Assembly: GCF_900187425.1 (NCBI RefSeq)
Contig: NZ_FYDJ01000012.1
Span: 62,001-126,000, forward strand
DNA from: Pseudomonas sp. Irchel s3h14
GTDB lineage: Bacteria > Pseudomonadota > Gammaproteobacteria > Pseudomonadales > Pseudomonadaceae
Direction of reading: 5' to 3'
Length of the DNA stretch: 64,000 nt
Below are positions 17,782 to 25,966 of this stretch, in pieces. The notes below the pieces were generated by a model, which was given only the letters and a program-made list of their open reading frames with translations, was not told where the DNA came from and did no database searches. How positions within the stretch are numbered: the stretch's first letter is position 1; each line of letters opens with the position of its first letter. The translations under genes and the position numbers were made by a program.

Positions 17782-17887
17782 GTCTTTTTGTAGCCATTTG
17801 TAGCAATAACCTTCATTCCCTCTTCGTTTACCGCTAGGCTGCGGACATCTGCAACGCCGCCAACCGCCATTCAAACAAGAGCCGGCC

Positions 17888-20626
17888 ATGACTGATCTGT
17901 CCCCACACCCGGGCCCTGCAAGCGTTGCCGTCGCGGCACTGGACGGGCGTTTTTTTCGGCCTCCGTTGCCCGACGGCCATGTGCTGCGGCCTCGTCTGTG
18001 CGAGCGCCTGAGTGCGGGCCTCGGTGGCAGGCTGTTGCTGGTCAGCGCACCGGCGGGGTTTGGCAAGAGTTCGTTGGCGGTGGAGTTCTGTCAGGGCTTG
18101 CCGGCTCACTGGCAAAGTCTGTGGCTGGGGTTGAGTCCGCGAGACAGCGATCCCGGACGTTTTCTCGAGCGGTTGCTCGAAGGCCTCCAGGACTTTTTTC
18201 CGCAACTGGGCAGCAAGTCCCTGGGCCTGCTGAAAATGCGCCAGCGGCATCAACCGTTTGCCTTTGAAGAATGGCTGGACGGTTTGCTCGATGAGTTGGC
18301 CGTGCACCTGTCTGCGAGTACGCCCCTGCTGTTGGTGCTGGATGACTACCATCTGGCACAGGGCCCGGTTCTCGATCGCTGCCTGCAATTTTTCCTCAAT
18401 CACCTGCCTGACGGTTTGCTGGTCATGGTCACCAGTCGGCAGCGACCGGACTGGCATCTGGCGCGCCTGCGGCTGTCGCGGCAACTCCTCGAGTTGAATG
18501 AACAGGACTTGCGCCTGACTCACGATGAAGCCTTGACCCTGCTTGATCGGCACAGCAGTTCCTTGCGCGGCGAAGCGCTGGAGAGCCTCATCCAGCGCAG
18601 CGAAGGTTGGGTCGCCGGACTGCGTTTCTGGCTGCTGGCAGCGTCTGAAGCGGGCTCCCAGGGTGCTATGCCGCAGGCCTTGCATGGCGGGGAAGGGCTG
18701 ATCCGCGATTATCTGCTGGAAGAAGTCATCGATTGTCTGCCCGCCGAGGTGCAGTCATTCCTTTACGACACAGCACCTCAGGAACGCTTTTGCAGCGAAC
18801 TGTGCGACGCCGTTCGCGAAGCCCATGACAGTGCCGAGATCCTGCGTTTTCTGCTGGCTCATCAGGTGTTCCTGGTGCCACTGGATGAAAACGGTCACTG
18901 GTATCGCTACCACCATTTGTTTTCCGACCTGTTGCGCACCCGGCCCACCGCGCAAGCGATAGTACCGGCGGCCAGCCTGCACCTGCGCGCCTGTCGCTGG
19001 TTCAATGCCCAGGGGCTGCTCGACGAGGCGGTTGAGCAGGCATTGCGTGCCGGGCACCTCGACGTCGCGGCGAACCTGGTGCAGAACCTCTCCGAAGAAC
19101 AACTGTTGGCCGAACAGAACGTCGGCATGTTGCTGCGCTGGAAAATGGACTTGCCCGACAGCCTGCTGATCAGCACGCCACGGCTGATCGTGCTGTACAG
19201 CTGGGCGTTGGGGCTGGCCTGTCAGCTGGACGCCGCCGAGGAGCTGGCCAGTCATTTGAGCCGCTTCCTGCCGGCCCCGTCGGCCACTGCGCAGAAATCC
19301 ATGCTGGCGCAATGGCTGGCCCTGAGCGGGATCATCGCCCGCGGGCGCGGCAATCGTGAGCTGACGCTGCTCTATTGCACCGAAGCGCAGGAGAGCCTGC
19401 CCGCCAAACGCTACGGGCAACGCCTGATGTGCCTCTCGACCCTGTCTAACCTGGCCATTGCCGACGGCGACTTGTGGCGTGCCCGCGGGTTGAACCGTGA
19501 ATCTCTGGAGTTGGCGCAACGGGTCGGCAACCCGTTGTTCGAAGCGCTGGCCCACTACGACCGCGCTCGCGTGCTGCAAGCGCGAGGGGAAATCCTTCGT
19601 GCGCAGGATGAGGTGCGCCAGGGGCTGCAACGCCTGCAAGGGTTATCCCCGCAACGGCTGTATGCCGTCCGCGCCCGACTGACTTTGTACGAAGGCTTTT
19701 TACTGGCCCTGCGCTTGCAGCCCCAAGCTGCGCGGGCACGCTTGCAAGCCGGTTTGAATGAAGCACGCGCCTGTCGTGATATCAGCGTATTGATCGGCCA
19801 CTGCGTGATCGCCAGGCTTGAGGGCATCAGCGGCGAATTCGCCAAAGCCTTCGCTGAACTCGCCGAAGCCGAGCGCCTGATGCACATCTGGGACGTGCCA
19901 CCGATCTACTACCTGGCGATGATCACCCTGGTCAAATGCGAACTCTGGCTGGCGCAGGGGCGTACCGATCTGGCCGAAGCCTGGCTTGCTCGCTTGGGCC
20001 AGACCTACAACGGCGAACACGCCGCAGCCCCTCCGGAGTTCCATCCGCAACTGCCGCTGCATATCGAGTTGCAGCAAGCCTTGCTGGAGGTCATTCAGGG
20101 ACAGCCGATGCTGGCCGAAGGACGATTGAACGCGTTGCTTGAGCATGGGCAGCAAACCGGCAGGCAGCTGCTCAGCGTGATGGCACTGACTCAGAAAGTG
20201 ACGTTATTGCTGGGGTGCGGACGCGAACCCGAGGCCCGCAAGGCCCTGAGTCAGGCGCTGGAAACTGCGGCCGGTGGAGTGCTACAACTGTTTGACAGGT
20301 TGTTGGCTGAACATCCGGACTGGCTGCGTGGACAACTTCAACTCGGTGCGCCGACGCCCGTTTCACAGAGTCTTTCAGAGCATCTTCCGACAGTGGCAGC
20401 CCGTCCCGCAGCGGAGTCATCCGCCGCCGCGGAACAACTCAGTACGCGGGAAATGGCTGTCCTGCGACTGATCGCCCAAGGTTGTTCGAATCAAGAGATC
20501 AGCGATCAGCTGTTTATTTCGCTGCACACTGTAAAAACTCACGCCAGCCATATCAACAGCAAGCTTGGGGTGGAGCGGCGAACGCAAGCGGTCGCCAGGG
20601 CGAAAGAGTTGGGTGTATTGCAGTAA
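17888..20626 (+). CDS. MalT-like LuxR family transcriptional regulator
   Basis: A 912-residue LAL-type regulator with the MalT architecture. An N-terminal STAND ATPase has Walker A APAGFGKSS (54-62) and Walker B LLLVLDDYH. A long helical TPR-like sensor region follows, then a C-terminal LuxR helix-turn-helix (about 850-912: LSTREMAVLRLIAQG, SDQLFISLHTVKTHASHI). Such proteins activate transcription when a small ligand and ATP bind. It lies downstream of the DUF1302/DUF1329 genes, and P. putida PP_0767 (from memory) occupies the same place, so it probably controls them. The inducer is unknown. The ATG at 17888 has AAGAG upstream. Confidence 0.92.
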   Translation: MTDLSPHPGPASVAVAALDGRFFRPPLPDGHVLRPRLCERLSAGLGGRLLLVSAPAGFGKSSLAVEFCQGLPAHWQSLWLGLSPRDSDPGRFLERLLEGLQDFFPQLGSKSLGLLKMRQRHQPFAFEEWLDGLLDELAVHLSASTPLLLVLDDYHLAQGPVLDRCLQFFLNHLPDGLLVMVTSRQRPDWHLARLRLSRQLLELNEQDLRLTHDEALTLLDRHSSSLRGEALESLIQRSEGWVAGLRFWLLAASEAGSQGAMPQALHGGEGLIRDYLLEEVIDCLPAEVQSFLYDTAPQERFCSELCDAVREAHDSAEILRFLLAHQVFLVPLDENGHWYRYHHLFSDLLRTRPTAQAIVPAASLHLRACRWFNAQGLLDEAVEQALRAGHLDVAANLVQNLSEEQLLAEQNVGMLLRWKMDLPDSLLISTPRLIVLYSWALGLACQLDAAEELASHLSRFLPAPSATAQKSMLAQWLALSGIIARGRGNRELTLLYCTEAQESLPAKRYGQRLMCLSTLSNLAIADGDLWRARGLNRESLELAQRVGNPLFEALAHYDRARVLQARGEILRAQDEVRQGLQRLQGLSPQRLYAVRARLTLYEGFLLALRLQPQAARARLQAGLNEARACRDISVLIGHCVIARLEGISGEFAKAFAELAEAERLMHIWDVPPIYYLAMITLVKCELWLAQGRTDLAEAWLARLGQTYNGEHAAAPPEFHPQLPLHIELQQALLEVIQGQPMLAEGRLNALLEHGQQTGRQLLSVMALTQKVTLLLGCGREPEARKALSQALETAAGGVLQLFDRLLAEHPDWLRGQLQLGAPTPVSQSLSEHLPTVAARPAAESSAAAEQLSTREMAVLRLIAQGCSNQEISDQLFISLHTVKTHASHINSKLGVERRTQAVARAKELGVLQ

Positions 20627-20680
20627 TCGCCGTTTGAAGACCTCCGAAGCAAGTTGGGTCTTGCGATCAGAGGTTTTCGG

Positions 20681-21493
20681 TCATGTCTCCTCTGAGACAG
20701 TTACTCCGGATGTCTGCCCCACGTCGATGGAGCGCTTCAGGATCGACAGTAAGCCGATGGAGCAGTCATCTCCGGTCTTACTGGCAATGGACTGTTGCAA
20801 GTTGTCACCCAACACTTCCCTCATTTTTTTTCTGGGCAACGTTGCATTCCACTCCAGCAGCTTTTGGATCGCTGGGGCAGGGACGCCACTGGATTTGTCA
20901 TAGAGACTTTGCGCGGTGCCGTCGCTCATGATCGCGAAGCCCGTCGTGGCTTCGATTTGCCCACGGTACAACCTGAGCCGCGACGCCGCTTTATGGTCAG
21001 TCAGCAACGGGGCGGTATTGGCCGACTCACCATTTTCTGGATGAGAAAGGGCCTGAAGTTGTCCGTCCGCATCAACGCTTGCGATGACGCCATCGCCCAA
21101 GTGACCTGCGAGGTAGCGGCCTCGTGAGTAAGCGACGAACGACAAGGTACAGGCCAGGTCGTTGATATCGCCGCCAAGCTTTGCAGCTTTGCGTCTGAAC
21201 GCGTCCAGGCAGCGATTAACCAGGCGCTGGGCTGCCTTCGCGTTGTGTTTGTCCATGTTTTGCCAGAGGCTTTCAAAGTTTTTGCAGACAAAGGCCAGGG
21301 TGGCCGTGACCGCTACTTGGGCGCCGATTTCGGAACTGGAGCCAGCCCCAACCGCCAATGAAATGCAGGTCACCTCGTTGGACTCTCTGGCCGCGGCATA
21401 GTCCTGGCAAGGCGTTTGAGTTCTGAGGTGTTCGCGTCCTGCCACAAACGCGCAGGCCGTTTTACAGCTGAAGTCTTCCGGAATCTCAGGCAT
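20681..21493 (-). CDS. PP2C-like protein phosphatase, probable degenerate metal site
   Basis: A 270-residue PP2C_2-type domain. Asp31 in TPCQDY, LGDG, MSDG and GDDCSIG match PPM metal-binding motifs. The second motif, normally DGAGSA, reads VGAGSS with Val48 (GTT) where Asp (GAT) is expected, a one-base change. The protein may be inactive or act as a binding module. A 20-codon open frame with its own ribosome-binding site ends 3 bases upstream, and a gene remnant lies beyond it. In TerY-type triads such phosphatases pair with a vWA protein and a kinase; none is present here. Confidence 0.75.
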   Translation of the reverse strand: MPEIPEDFSCKTACAFVAGREHLRTQTPCQDYAAARESNEVTCISLAVGAGSSSEIGAQVAVTATLAFVCKNFESLWQNMDKHNAKAAQRLVNRCLDAFRRKAAKLGGDINDLACTLSFVAYSRGRYLAGHLGDGVIASVDADGQLQALSHPENGESANTAPLLTDHKAASRLRLYRGQIEATTGFAIMSDGTAQSLYDKSSGVPAPAIQKLLEWNATLPRKKMREVLGDNLQQSIASKTGDDCSIGLLSILKRSIDVGQTSGVTVSEET

Positions 21494-21496
21494 GGT

Positions 21497-21559
21497 TCAG
21501 ACCTGTGCCCAGGCTTCGATACCTTTAATGTCCTGACGAAGGAGATAGTCTTCTTGCAT
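21497..21559 (-). CDS. 20-codon open frame upstream of the PP2C gene
   Basis: ATG at 21559 has AAGGA 7 bases upstream and encodes MQEDYLLRQDIKGIEAWAQV, then TGA. The PP2C ATG follows after 3 bases, which suggests translational coupling. It could be a leader peptide, a real small protein, or the stub of a gene that has lost its middle. The sequence was not recognised. Confidence 0.4.
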   Translation of the reverse strand: MQEDYLLRQDIKGIEAWAQV

Positions 21560-21583
21560 GGGATTATCCTTTTGGGCTGAGCG

Positions 21584-21667
21584 TTACAAAAAACGCTTCA
21601 AGAGTCGTTTGAACCAGGCATTGGCTTCCTGCCGTCCTGTTTCAAATAGGCGCGGCGCGAGGATAAC
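21584..21667 (-). pseudogene. Possible 3' remnant of a lost gene
   Basis: Twenty-seven in-frame codons end in TAA at 21584 and read like a protein C-terminus (RQEANAWFKRLLKRFL). There is no start codon: the frame is closed by TAG just upstream. Position and strand fit the tail of a gene once co-transcribed with the PP2C gene and deleted up to the MBL hydrolase promoter. It may also be chance. Confidence 0.3.
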
Positions 21668-21724
21668 CTATCAATTTTGCGGATCATAACCGCAGTACCC
21701 AGCCTTGGCACCAGGATTAAACCC

Positions 21725-22369
21725 ATGCAAACCCCGAATACAGCCCTCATCCGCGAAACCTTCCCCGTCGGCCCTTTGCAGTGCAACTGCACGATCATCG
21801 GCGATCCGATCACCAAAAAGGCCATCGTGGTGGATCCGGGCGGTAATCACGAACTGATCCTCGCGCGGCTCGACGCGCTGGGCTTGAAGGTGGTCAGCAT
21901 CATCCATACCCATGCACACCTCGATCACTTCCTGGCTTCCGGTCAGTTGAAGGAGAAAACCGGCGCAACCCTGCACCTGCATAAAGAAGATCAATTTCTG
22001 TGGGACAACCTGGAAATGCAGTGCCAGATGTTCGGTGTGCCCTACACGCCGGTGCCACCGCCGGATCGCTGGTTGGCCGATGATGAAGAACTGGCCTGCG
22101 GCTGTGGCGTGGCGTTGCACACGCCGGGTCATACGCCGGGCTCCATGAGCTTTTGGTTTTCAGAGGCTAAGCTGCTGATTGCCGGTGACACGTTGTTTCG
22201 TCGCGGGGTAGGGCGCACGGATTTGTGGGGTGGCGATCAGGCGACCATCGTGCGGTCGATCAAGCAGCGGCTGTACACCCTCGACGAAGAGGCGACGGTG
22301 GTGACCGGGCATGGTCCGGACACCCGTCTGGGCGATGAAATGCGCGAGAACCCTTTTGTGCGGGTGTGA
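21725..22369 (+). CDS. MBL-fold metallo-hydrolase, glyoxalase II-like
   Basis: A 214-residue metallo-beta-lactamase fold hydrolase. The metal motif is THAHLDH (HxHxDH), with further ligands in HTPGHTPGS, AGDTLF and VTGHGPDT. Length and motifs match the short YcbL/GloB-like group rather than full glyoxalase II, because the C-terminal substrate domain is missing. It probably hydrolyses a thioester, with substrate unknown. The ATG at 21725 is preferred; the frame extends to 21677 without a site. Confidence 0.88.
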   Translation: MQTPNTALIRETFPVGPLQCNCTIIGDPITKKAIVVDPGGNHELILARLDALGLKVVSIIHTHAHLDHFLASGQLKEKTGATLHLHKEDQFLWDNLEMQCQMFGVPYTPVPPPDRWLADDEELACGCGVALHTPGHTPGSMSFWFSEAKLLIAGDTLFRRGVGRTDLWGGDQATIVRSIKQRLYTLDEEATVVTGHGPDTRLGDEMRENPFVRV

Positions 22370-22485
22370 TATCTAGCGTTGTGAGGGGCGTGGCGGAATT
22401 ATTTTCATCCGCAATGATCCAACGCCCGCAAAGGTTTAATGCCTTAGTCCGTTGCACCACAGAATGCAAAAACCAGGAGCTCTTC

Positions 22486-23202
22486 ATGTTCACCAAGCAG
22501 CGTTTGATTATTGTCGCTACGGCTGTGGCCTTGCTGTCTGGCTGCGCCTCGCCTAACCCTTACGACAACCAGGGCCAGGCCGACGGTGGTTCCACGGGCA
22601 TGAGCAAAACCGCTAAATACGGTGGCCTCGGCGCTCTGGCCGGTGCTTTGGCCGGTGCCGCCATCAGTCACGATAACCGTGGCAAGGGCGCGCTGATTGG
22701 CGCTGCGGTGGTGGGTGCTTCCGCCGCCGGTTACGGTTATTACGCCGACCAGCAAGAGAAAAAGCTGCGCGCCAGCATGGCCAACACCGGGGTGGAAGTG
22801 CAGCGCCAGGGCGATCAGATCAAACTGATCATGCCGGGTAACATCACCTTCGCTACCGATTCGGCGAACATCGCGTCGGGTTTCTATCAGCCGCTGAACA
22901 ATCTGGCGGGCTCGCTCAAGGAGTTCAGCCAGAACCAGATCGAGATCGTCGGCTACACCGACAGCACCGGCAGCCGCCAGCACAACATGGACCTGTCCCA
23001 GCGTCGCGCCCAGAGCGTGGCGACTTACCTGACGTCGCAGGGCGTGAGCGGTGCCAACCTGTCGGCTCGCGGTGCCGGGCCGGATAACCCGATTGCCAGC
23101 AACGGTGACGTCAATGGCCGGGCGCAGAACCGTCGGGTCGAGGTCAACCTGAAGGCGATTCCGGGTCAGCAGTATCAGCAACCGACCCAGCAGTACCAGT
23201 AA
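22486..23202 (+). CDS. OmpA family lipoprotein
   Basis: A 238-residue outer-membrane lipoprotein. The lipobox ends at Cys20 (ALLSGC). A glycine-zipper segment follows (about 45-85, GGLGALAGALAGAAISHDN and similar). The C-terminal OmpA domain (about 110-225) has the peptidoglycan-binding pattern VGYTDSTGSRQHNMDLSQRRA and NRRVEV. The build matches the YiaD group. The tail is Gln-Tyr-rich (QQYQQPTQQYQ). The ATG at 22486 has AGGAGC upstream. A strong terminator follows. Confidence 0.9.
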   Translation: MFTKQRLIIVATAVALLSGCASPNPYDNQGQADGGSTGMSKTAKYGGLGALAGALAGAAISHDNRGKGALIGAAVVGASAAGYGYYADQQEKKLRASMANTGVEVQRQGDQIKLIMPGNITFATDSANIASGFYQPLNNLAGSLKEFSQNQIEIVGYTDSTGSRQHNMDLSQRRAQSVATYLTSQGVSGANLSARGAGPDNPIASNGDVNGRAQNRRVEVNLKAIPGQQYQQPTQQYQ

Positions 23203-23225
23203 CAGCCTGACTGAACTCCAGGCGT

Positions 23226-23270
23226 AAAAAAGCCCGCCCGATCCTCAACAGATCGGGCGGGCTTTTTTGT
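23226..23270. terminator. Bidirectional Rho-independent terminator
   Basis: AAAAAAGCCCGCCCGATC pairs with GATCGGGCGGGCTTTTTT, with an A-run on the left and a T-run on the right. It separates the convergent OmpA-lipoprotein and yhcB genes. Confidence 0.95.
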
Positions 23271-23286
23271 GTCGCGCGAAACCTGA

Positions 23287-23721
23287 TTACTTCTTCAGGC
23301 CGTAATGCTCATCGAGCATGCCCGGTGCGTTCGGGGCTTTGGGGGCGTAGTCGCGAGGTGGCTCCTGATTGCGCGGCGGCGTCAGGCGTTCCCGTGGGGC
23401 GGCTGCCGCATCGGCGTGCAGCGAGGCCAGCAGGCGTTGGCGGGTTTGCTCGTCCAGGGCCAGGCGGTTGGCACCCTCGGCGAGATGATCCTGCACTTCC
23501 TGATAGCTCGCAGTCAGTTTCTTGACCAGGGTTGCAGTGCTGTTGAAGTGGGTGACCACCTCGTTCTGATAACTGTCGAAACGTTCCTGAATGTCATCCA
23601 GCTGACGTTGTGTGCTGCTAGGCGCGGCATTCGGCACCAGGCGAGCGATCAGGAAACCAATGGCGACACCCACAACCAGGGCAAGAGTCGGCAACAACCA
23701 AACTAAGAGCGAGTGTTCCAC
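23287..23721 (-). CDS. YhcB/ZapG family (DUF1043) inner-membrane protein
   Basis: A 144-residue protein with one N-terminal membrane helix (about 6-28, VWLLPTLALVVGVAIGFLI). A coiled-coil region follows (about 38-95), then a Pro/Arg-rich tail. This is the YhcB (DUF1043) build. In E. coli the protein links cell-envelope synthesis and division, and it has been named ZapG in some work. The ATG at 23721 sits directly before the helix with AGGAAGG upstream. It is divergent from the alpha/beta hydrolase gene. Confidence 0.85.
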   Translation of the reverse strand: MEHSLLVWLLPTLALVVGVAIGFLIARLVPNAAPSSTQRQLDDIQERFDSYQNEVVTHFNSTATLVKKLTASYQEVQDHLAEGANRLALDEQTRQRLLASLHADAAAAPRERLTPPRNQEPPRDYAPKAPNAPGMLDEHYGLKK

Positions 23722-23865
23722 GAGTCCTTCCTCTATAAACGGCTTTGCTTTACGTTAACGGCTCGAACCTGCGCTGTATACCGCGATTCACTCGCAATAG
23801 ATTGGCACAGACAATTTGCTAGACGAGTCGACCCGATTTGAGGTCACGGAGTTCCTTCCTTGCTT

Positions 23866-24495
23866 ATGCGCGAAACCCCTGTAGTGATTGATGGCCCGGT
23901 CGGCCAACTGGAAGCCCTTTACCTGGACAATGAGCAGCCACGCGGCATTGCGCTGATCTGCCACCCGAACCCGGTGCAGGGCGGCACCATGCTCAACAAA
24001 GTCGTCTCGACCTTGCAGCGCACCGCGCGCGACGCCGGTTTGATTACTTTGCGTTTCAACTACCGTGGCGTCGGTGCCAGTGAAGGCACTCACGATATGG
24101 GCACGGGTGAAGTCGATGATGCCCAGGCCGCCGCCGAATGGCTGCGGGCCAAGCACCCGGAATTGCCGCTGACGCTGTTCGGTTTCTCCTTCGGCGGTTT
24201 TGTTGCCGCCAGTCTCGGCGGACGCCTGGAAGCGAAGGGCGAACAGCTGAAACATTTGTTCATGGTCGCGGCTGCTGTCACTCGCCTCAACGGTTATGAC
24301 CTGTTGCCGGTCAACTGCCCGTTGACCCTGATCCAGCCAGAAACCGACGAAGTCATCGACCCGCAAGCCGTCTACGACTGGTCCTCGAAACTCGAGCGCC
24401 CCCATGAGCTGCTGAAAGTGGCAGAATGCGGACACTTTTTTCATGGCAAGCTGACCGATCTCAAGGATCTGATCCTGCCGCGTCTTTCGAATTGA
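23866..24495 (+). CDS. Alpha/beta hydrolase (COG2945 type)
   Basis: A 209-residue alpha/beta hydrolase. The nucleophile elbow is GFSFGGF (Ser in GxSxG), an oxyanion region is CHPNPVQGGTM, and the catalytic Asp and His lie near PETDEVID and AECGHFFHG. This is the compact hydrolase type often found beside trpS or zapE in pseudomonads. The substrate is unknown. The ATG at 23866 is preferred to a TTG at 23860. It lies 24 bases upstream of trpS and is probably co-transcribed. Confidence 0.85.
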   Translation: MRETPVVIDGPVGQLEALYLDNEQPRGIALICHPNPVQGGTMLNKVVSTLQRTARDAGLITLRFNYRGVGASEGTHDMGTGEVDDAQAAAEWLRAKHPELPLTLFGFSFGGFVAASLGGRLEAKGEQLKHLFMVAAAVTRLNGYDLLPVNCPLTLIQPETDEVIDPQAVYDWSSKLERPHELLKVAECGHFFHGKLTDLKDLILPRLSN

Positions 24496-24519
24496 TTGCA
24501 GTCTGACAAGCGATTACCC

Positions 24520-25875
24520 ATGACGACTCGTACCCGTATCCTCACCGGCATCACCACCACCGGCACGCCGCACCTGGGCAACTACGCCGGCGCCATCCGT
24601 CCGGCGATCATCGCCAGCCGTGACAGCAATGCCGATTCGTTCTACTTCCTGGCCGACTACCACGCCCTGATCAAATGCGATGACCCGCTGCGCATCCAGC
24701 GCTCGCGTCTGGAAATCGCCGCGACCTGGCTGGCCGGTGGCCTGGATGTGGACCGCGTAACCTTCTATCGCCAGTCCGACATCCCGGAAATCCCCGAGCT
24801 GACCTGGCTGCTGACCTGCGTCGCCGCCAAGGGCCTGCTCAATCGCGCCCACGCCTACAAGGCTTCGGTGGACAAGAACGTCGAAACCGGCGAAGACCCG
24901 GACGCTGGCATCACCATGGGCTTGTACAGCTACCCGGTGCTGATGGCCGCGGACATTCTGATGTTCAACGCCCACAAGGTGCCGGTCGGCCGTGACCAGA
25001 TCCAGCACGTGGAAATGGCCCGTGACATCGGTCAACGCTTCAACCATCTGTTCGGTCAGGGCAAAGAGTTCTTCACCATGCCTGAGGCGCTGATCGAAGA
25101 AAGCGTCGCCACGCTGCCAGGCCTCGACGGTCGCAAGATGTCGAAGAGCTACGACAACACCATTCCGTTGTTCAGCAGCGCCAAGGAAATGAAGGACGCC
25201 ATTTCGCGGATCGTTACCGACTCCCGTGCACCGGGCGAGGCGAAAGATCCGGACAACTCGCACCTGTTCACCTTGTTCCAGGCCTTCGCCACCCCGGCGC
25301 AGTCCGACGAATTCCGCAGCGAACTGTTGCAGGGCCTGGGTTGGGGTGAGGCGAAGAATCGTCTGATCCAGCTGCTCGACAGCGAGCTGGGCGAGTCCCG
25401 CGAGCGTTATTACCAGCTGATCGAACGTCCGGCAGACCTGGAAGACATCCTGCAGATCGGCGCCAAAAAGGCTCGTTCGGTGGCGACACCGTTCCTCCAC
25501 GAACTGCGTGAAGCGGTTGGCCTGCGCTCTTTCGTCGCTCAAACTCAAGTCGCTGCCACCACCAAGAAGAAAGCCGCGAAAGCCGCGCGTTTCGTCAGCT
25601 TCCGTGAAGACGACGGCAGTTTCCGCTTCCGTCTGCTGGCGGCCGACGGCGAGCAACTGCTGCTGTCGCGCAACTTCGCCGACGGTAAAACCGCAGGCCA
25701 GGTGACCAAGCAACTGCAATCGGGTCAGCCATTGGACGTGCGCAACGAAGACCTGAGCTTCAGCGTCTGGCTCGAAGGCGAGTGCGTTGCCGACAGCCCG
25801 GCCTTTGCTGACAGCGCCGCTCGCGATGCTGCCATCGAGACCCTGCGGGTTGCTCTGACGCCGGTTCAGGAATAA
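24520..25875 (+). CDS. trpS: Tryptophan--tRNA ligase with C-terminal extension
   Basis: A 451-residue class I aminoacyl-tRNA synthetase charging tRNA-Trp. The HIGH-like motif is TGTPHLGNY (about 11-19) and the KMSKS motif is GRKMSKSYD (about 204-212). Typical bacterial TrpS has about 330-340 residues. Here about 100 extra residues follow a Lys/Ala-rich linker (KKKAAKAA). The extension contains FRFRLLAADGEQLLLSRNF, which resembles YegP/DUF1508 repeats, an inference by eye. ATG at 24520 is chosen over an upstream in-frame ATG at 24496. Confidence 0.93.
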   Translation: MTTRTRILTGITTTGTPHLGNYAGAIRPAIIASRDSNADSFYFLADYHALIKCDDPLRIQRSRLEIAATWLAGGLDVDRVTFYRQSDIPEIPELTWLLTCVAAKGLLNRAHAYKASVDKNVETGEDPDAGITMGLYSYPVLMAADILMFNAHKVPVGRDQIQHVEMARDIGQRFNHLFGQGKEFFTMPEALIEESVATLPGLDGRKMSKSYDNTIPLFSSAKEMKDAISRIVTDSRAPGEAKDPDNSHLFTLFQAFATPAQSDEFRSELLQGLGWGEAKNRLIQLLDSELGESRERYYQLIERPADLEDILQIGAKKARSVATPFLHELREAVGLRSFVAQTQVAATTKKKAAKAARFVSFREDDGSFRFRLLAADGEQLLLSRNFADGKTAGQVTKQLQSGQPLDVRNEDLSFSVWLEGECVADSPAFADSAARDAAIETLRVALTPVQE

Positions 25876-25915
25876 ATCAGCGGCTCGGCCCGACCAAGGG
25901 CCGATTGCCATTCCC

Positions 25916-25950
25916 ACGGGCCGTCGCTACAGTGACGGCCCGTTTTTGTT
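25916..25950 (+). terminator. Rho-independent terminator after trpS
   Basis: ACGGGCCGTC pairs with GACGGCCCGT around a short loop, followed by TTTTG. It lies between trpS and zapE. Confidence 0.85.
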
Positions 25951-25966
25951 GCCTTGCTAACGAATT

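Noticed and set aside
20681..21667. A complete TerY-type kinase/phosphatase/vWA triad or defence island
   Set aside because: Only a PP2C-like gene is present, with no kinase, vWA or nuclease gene beside it.
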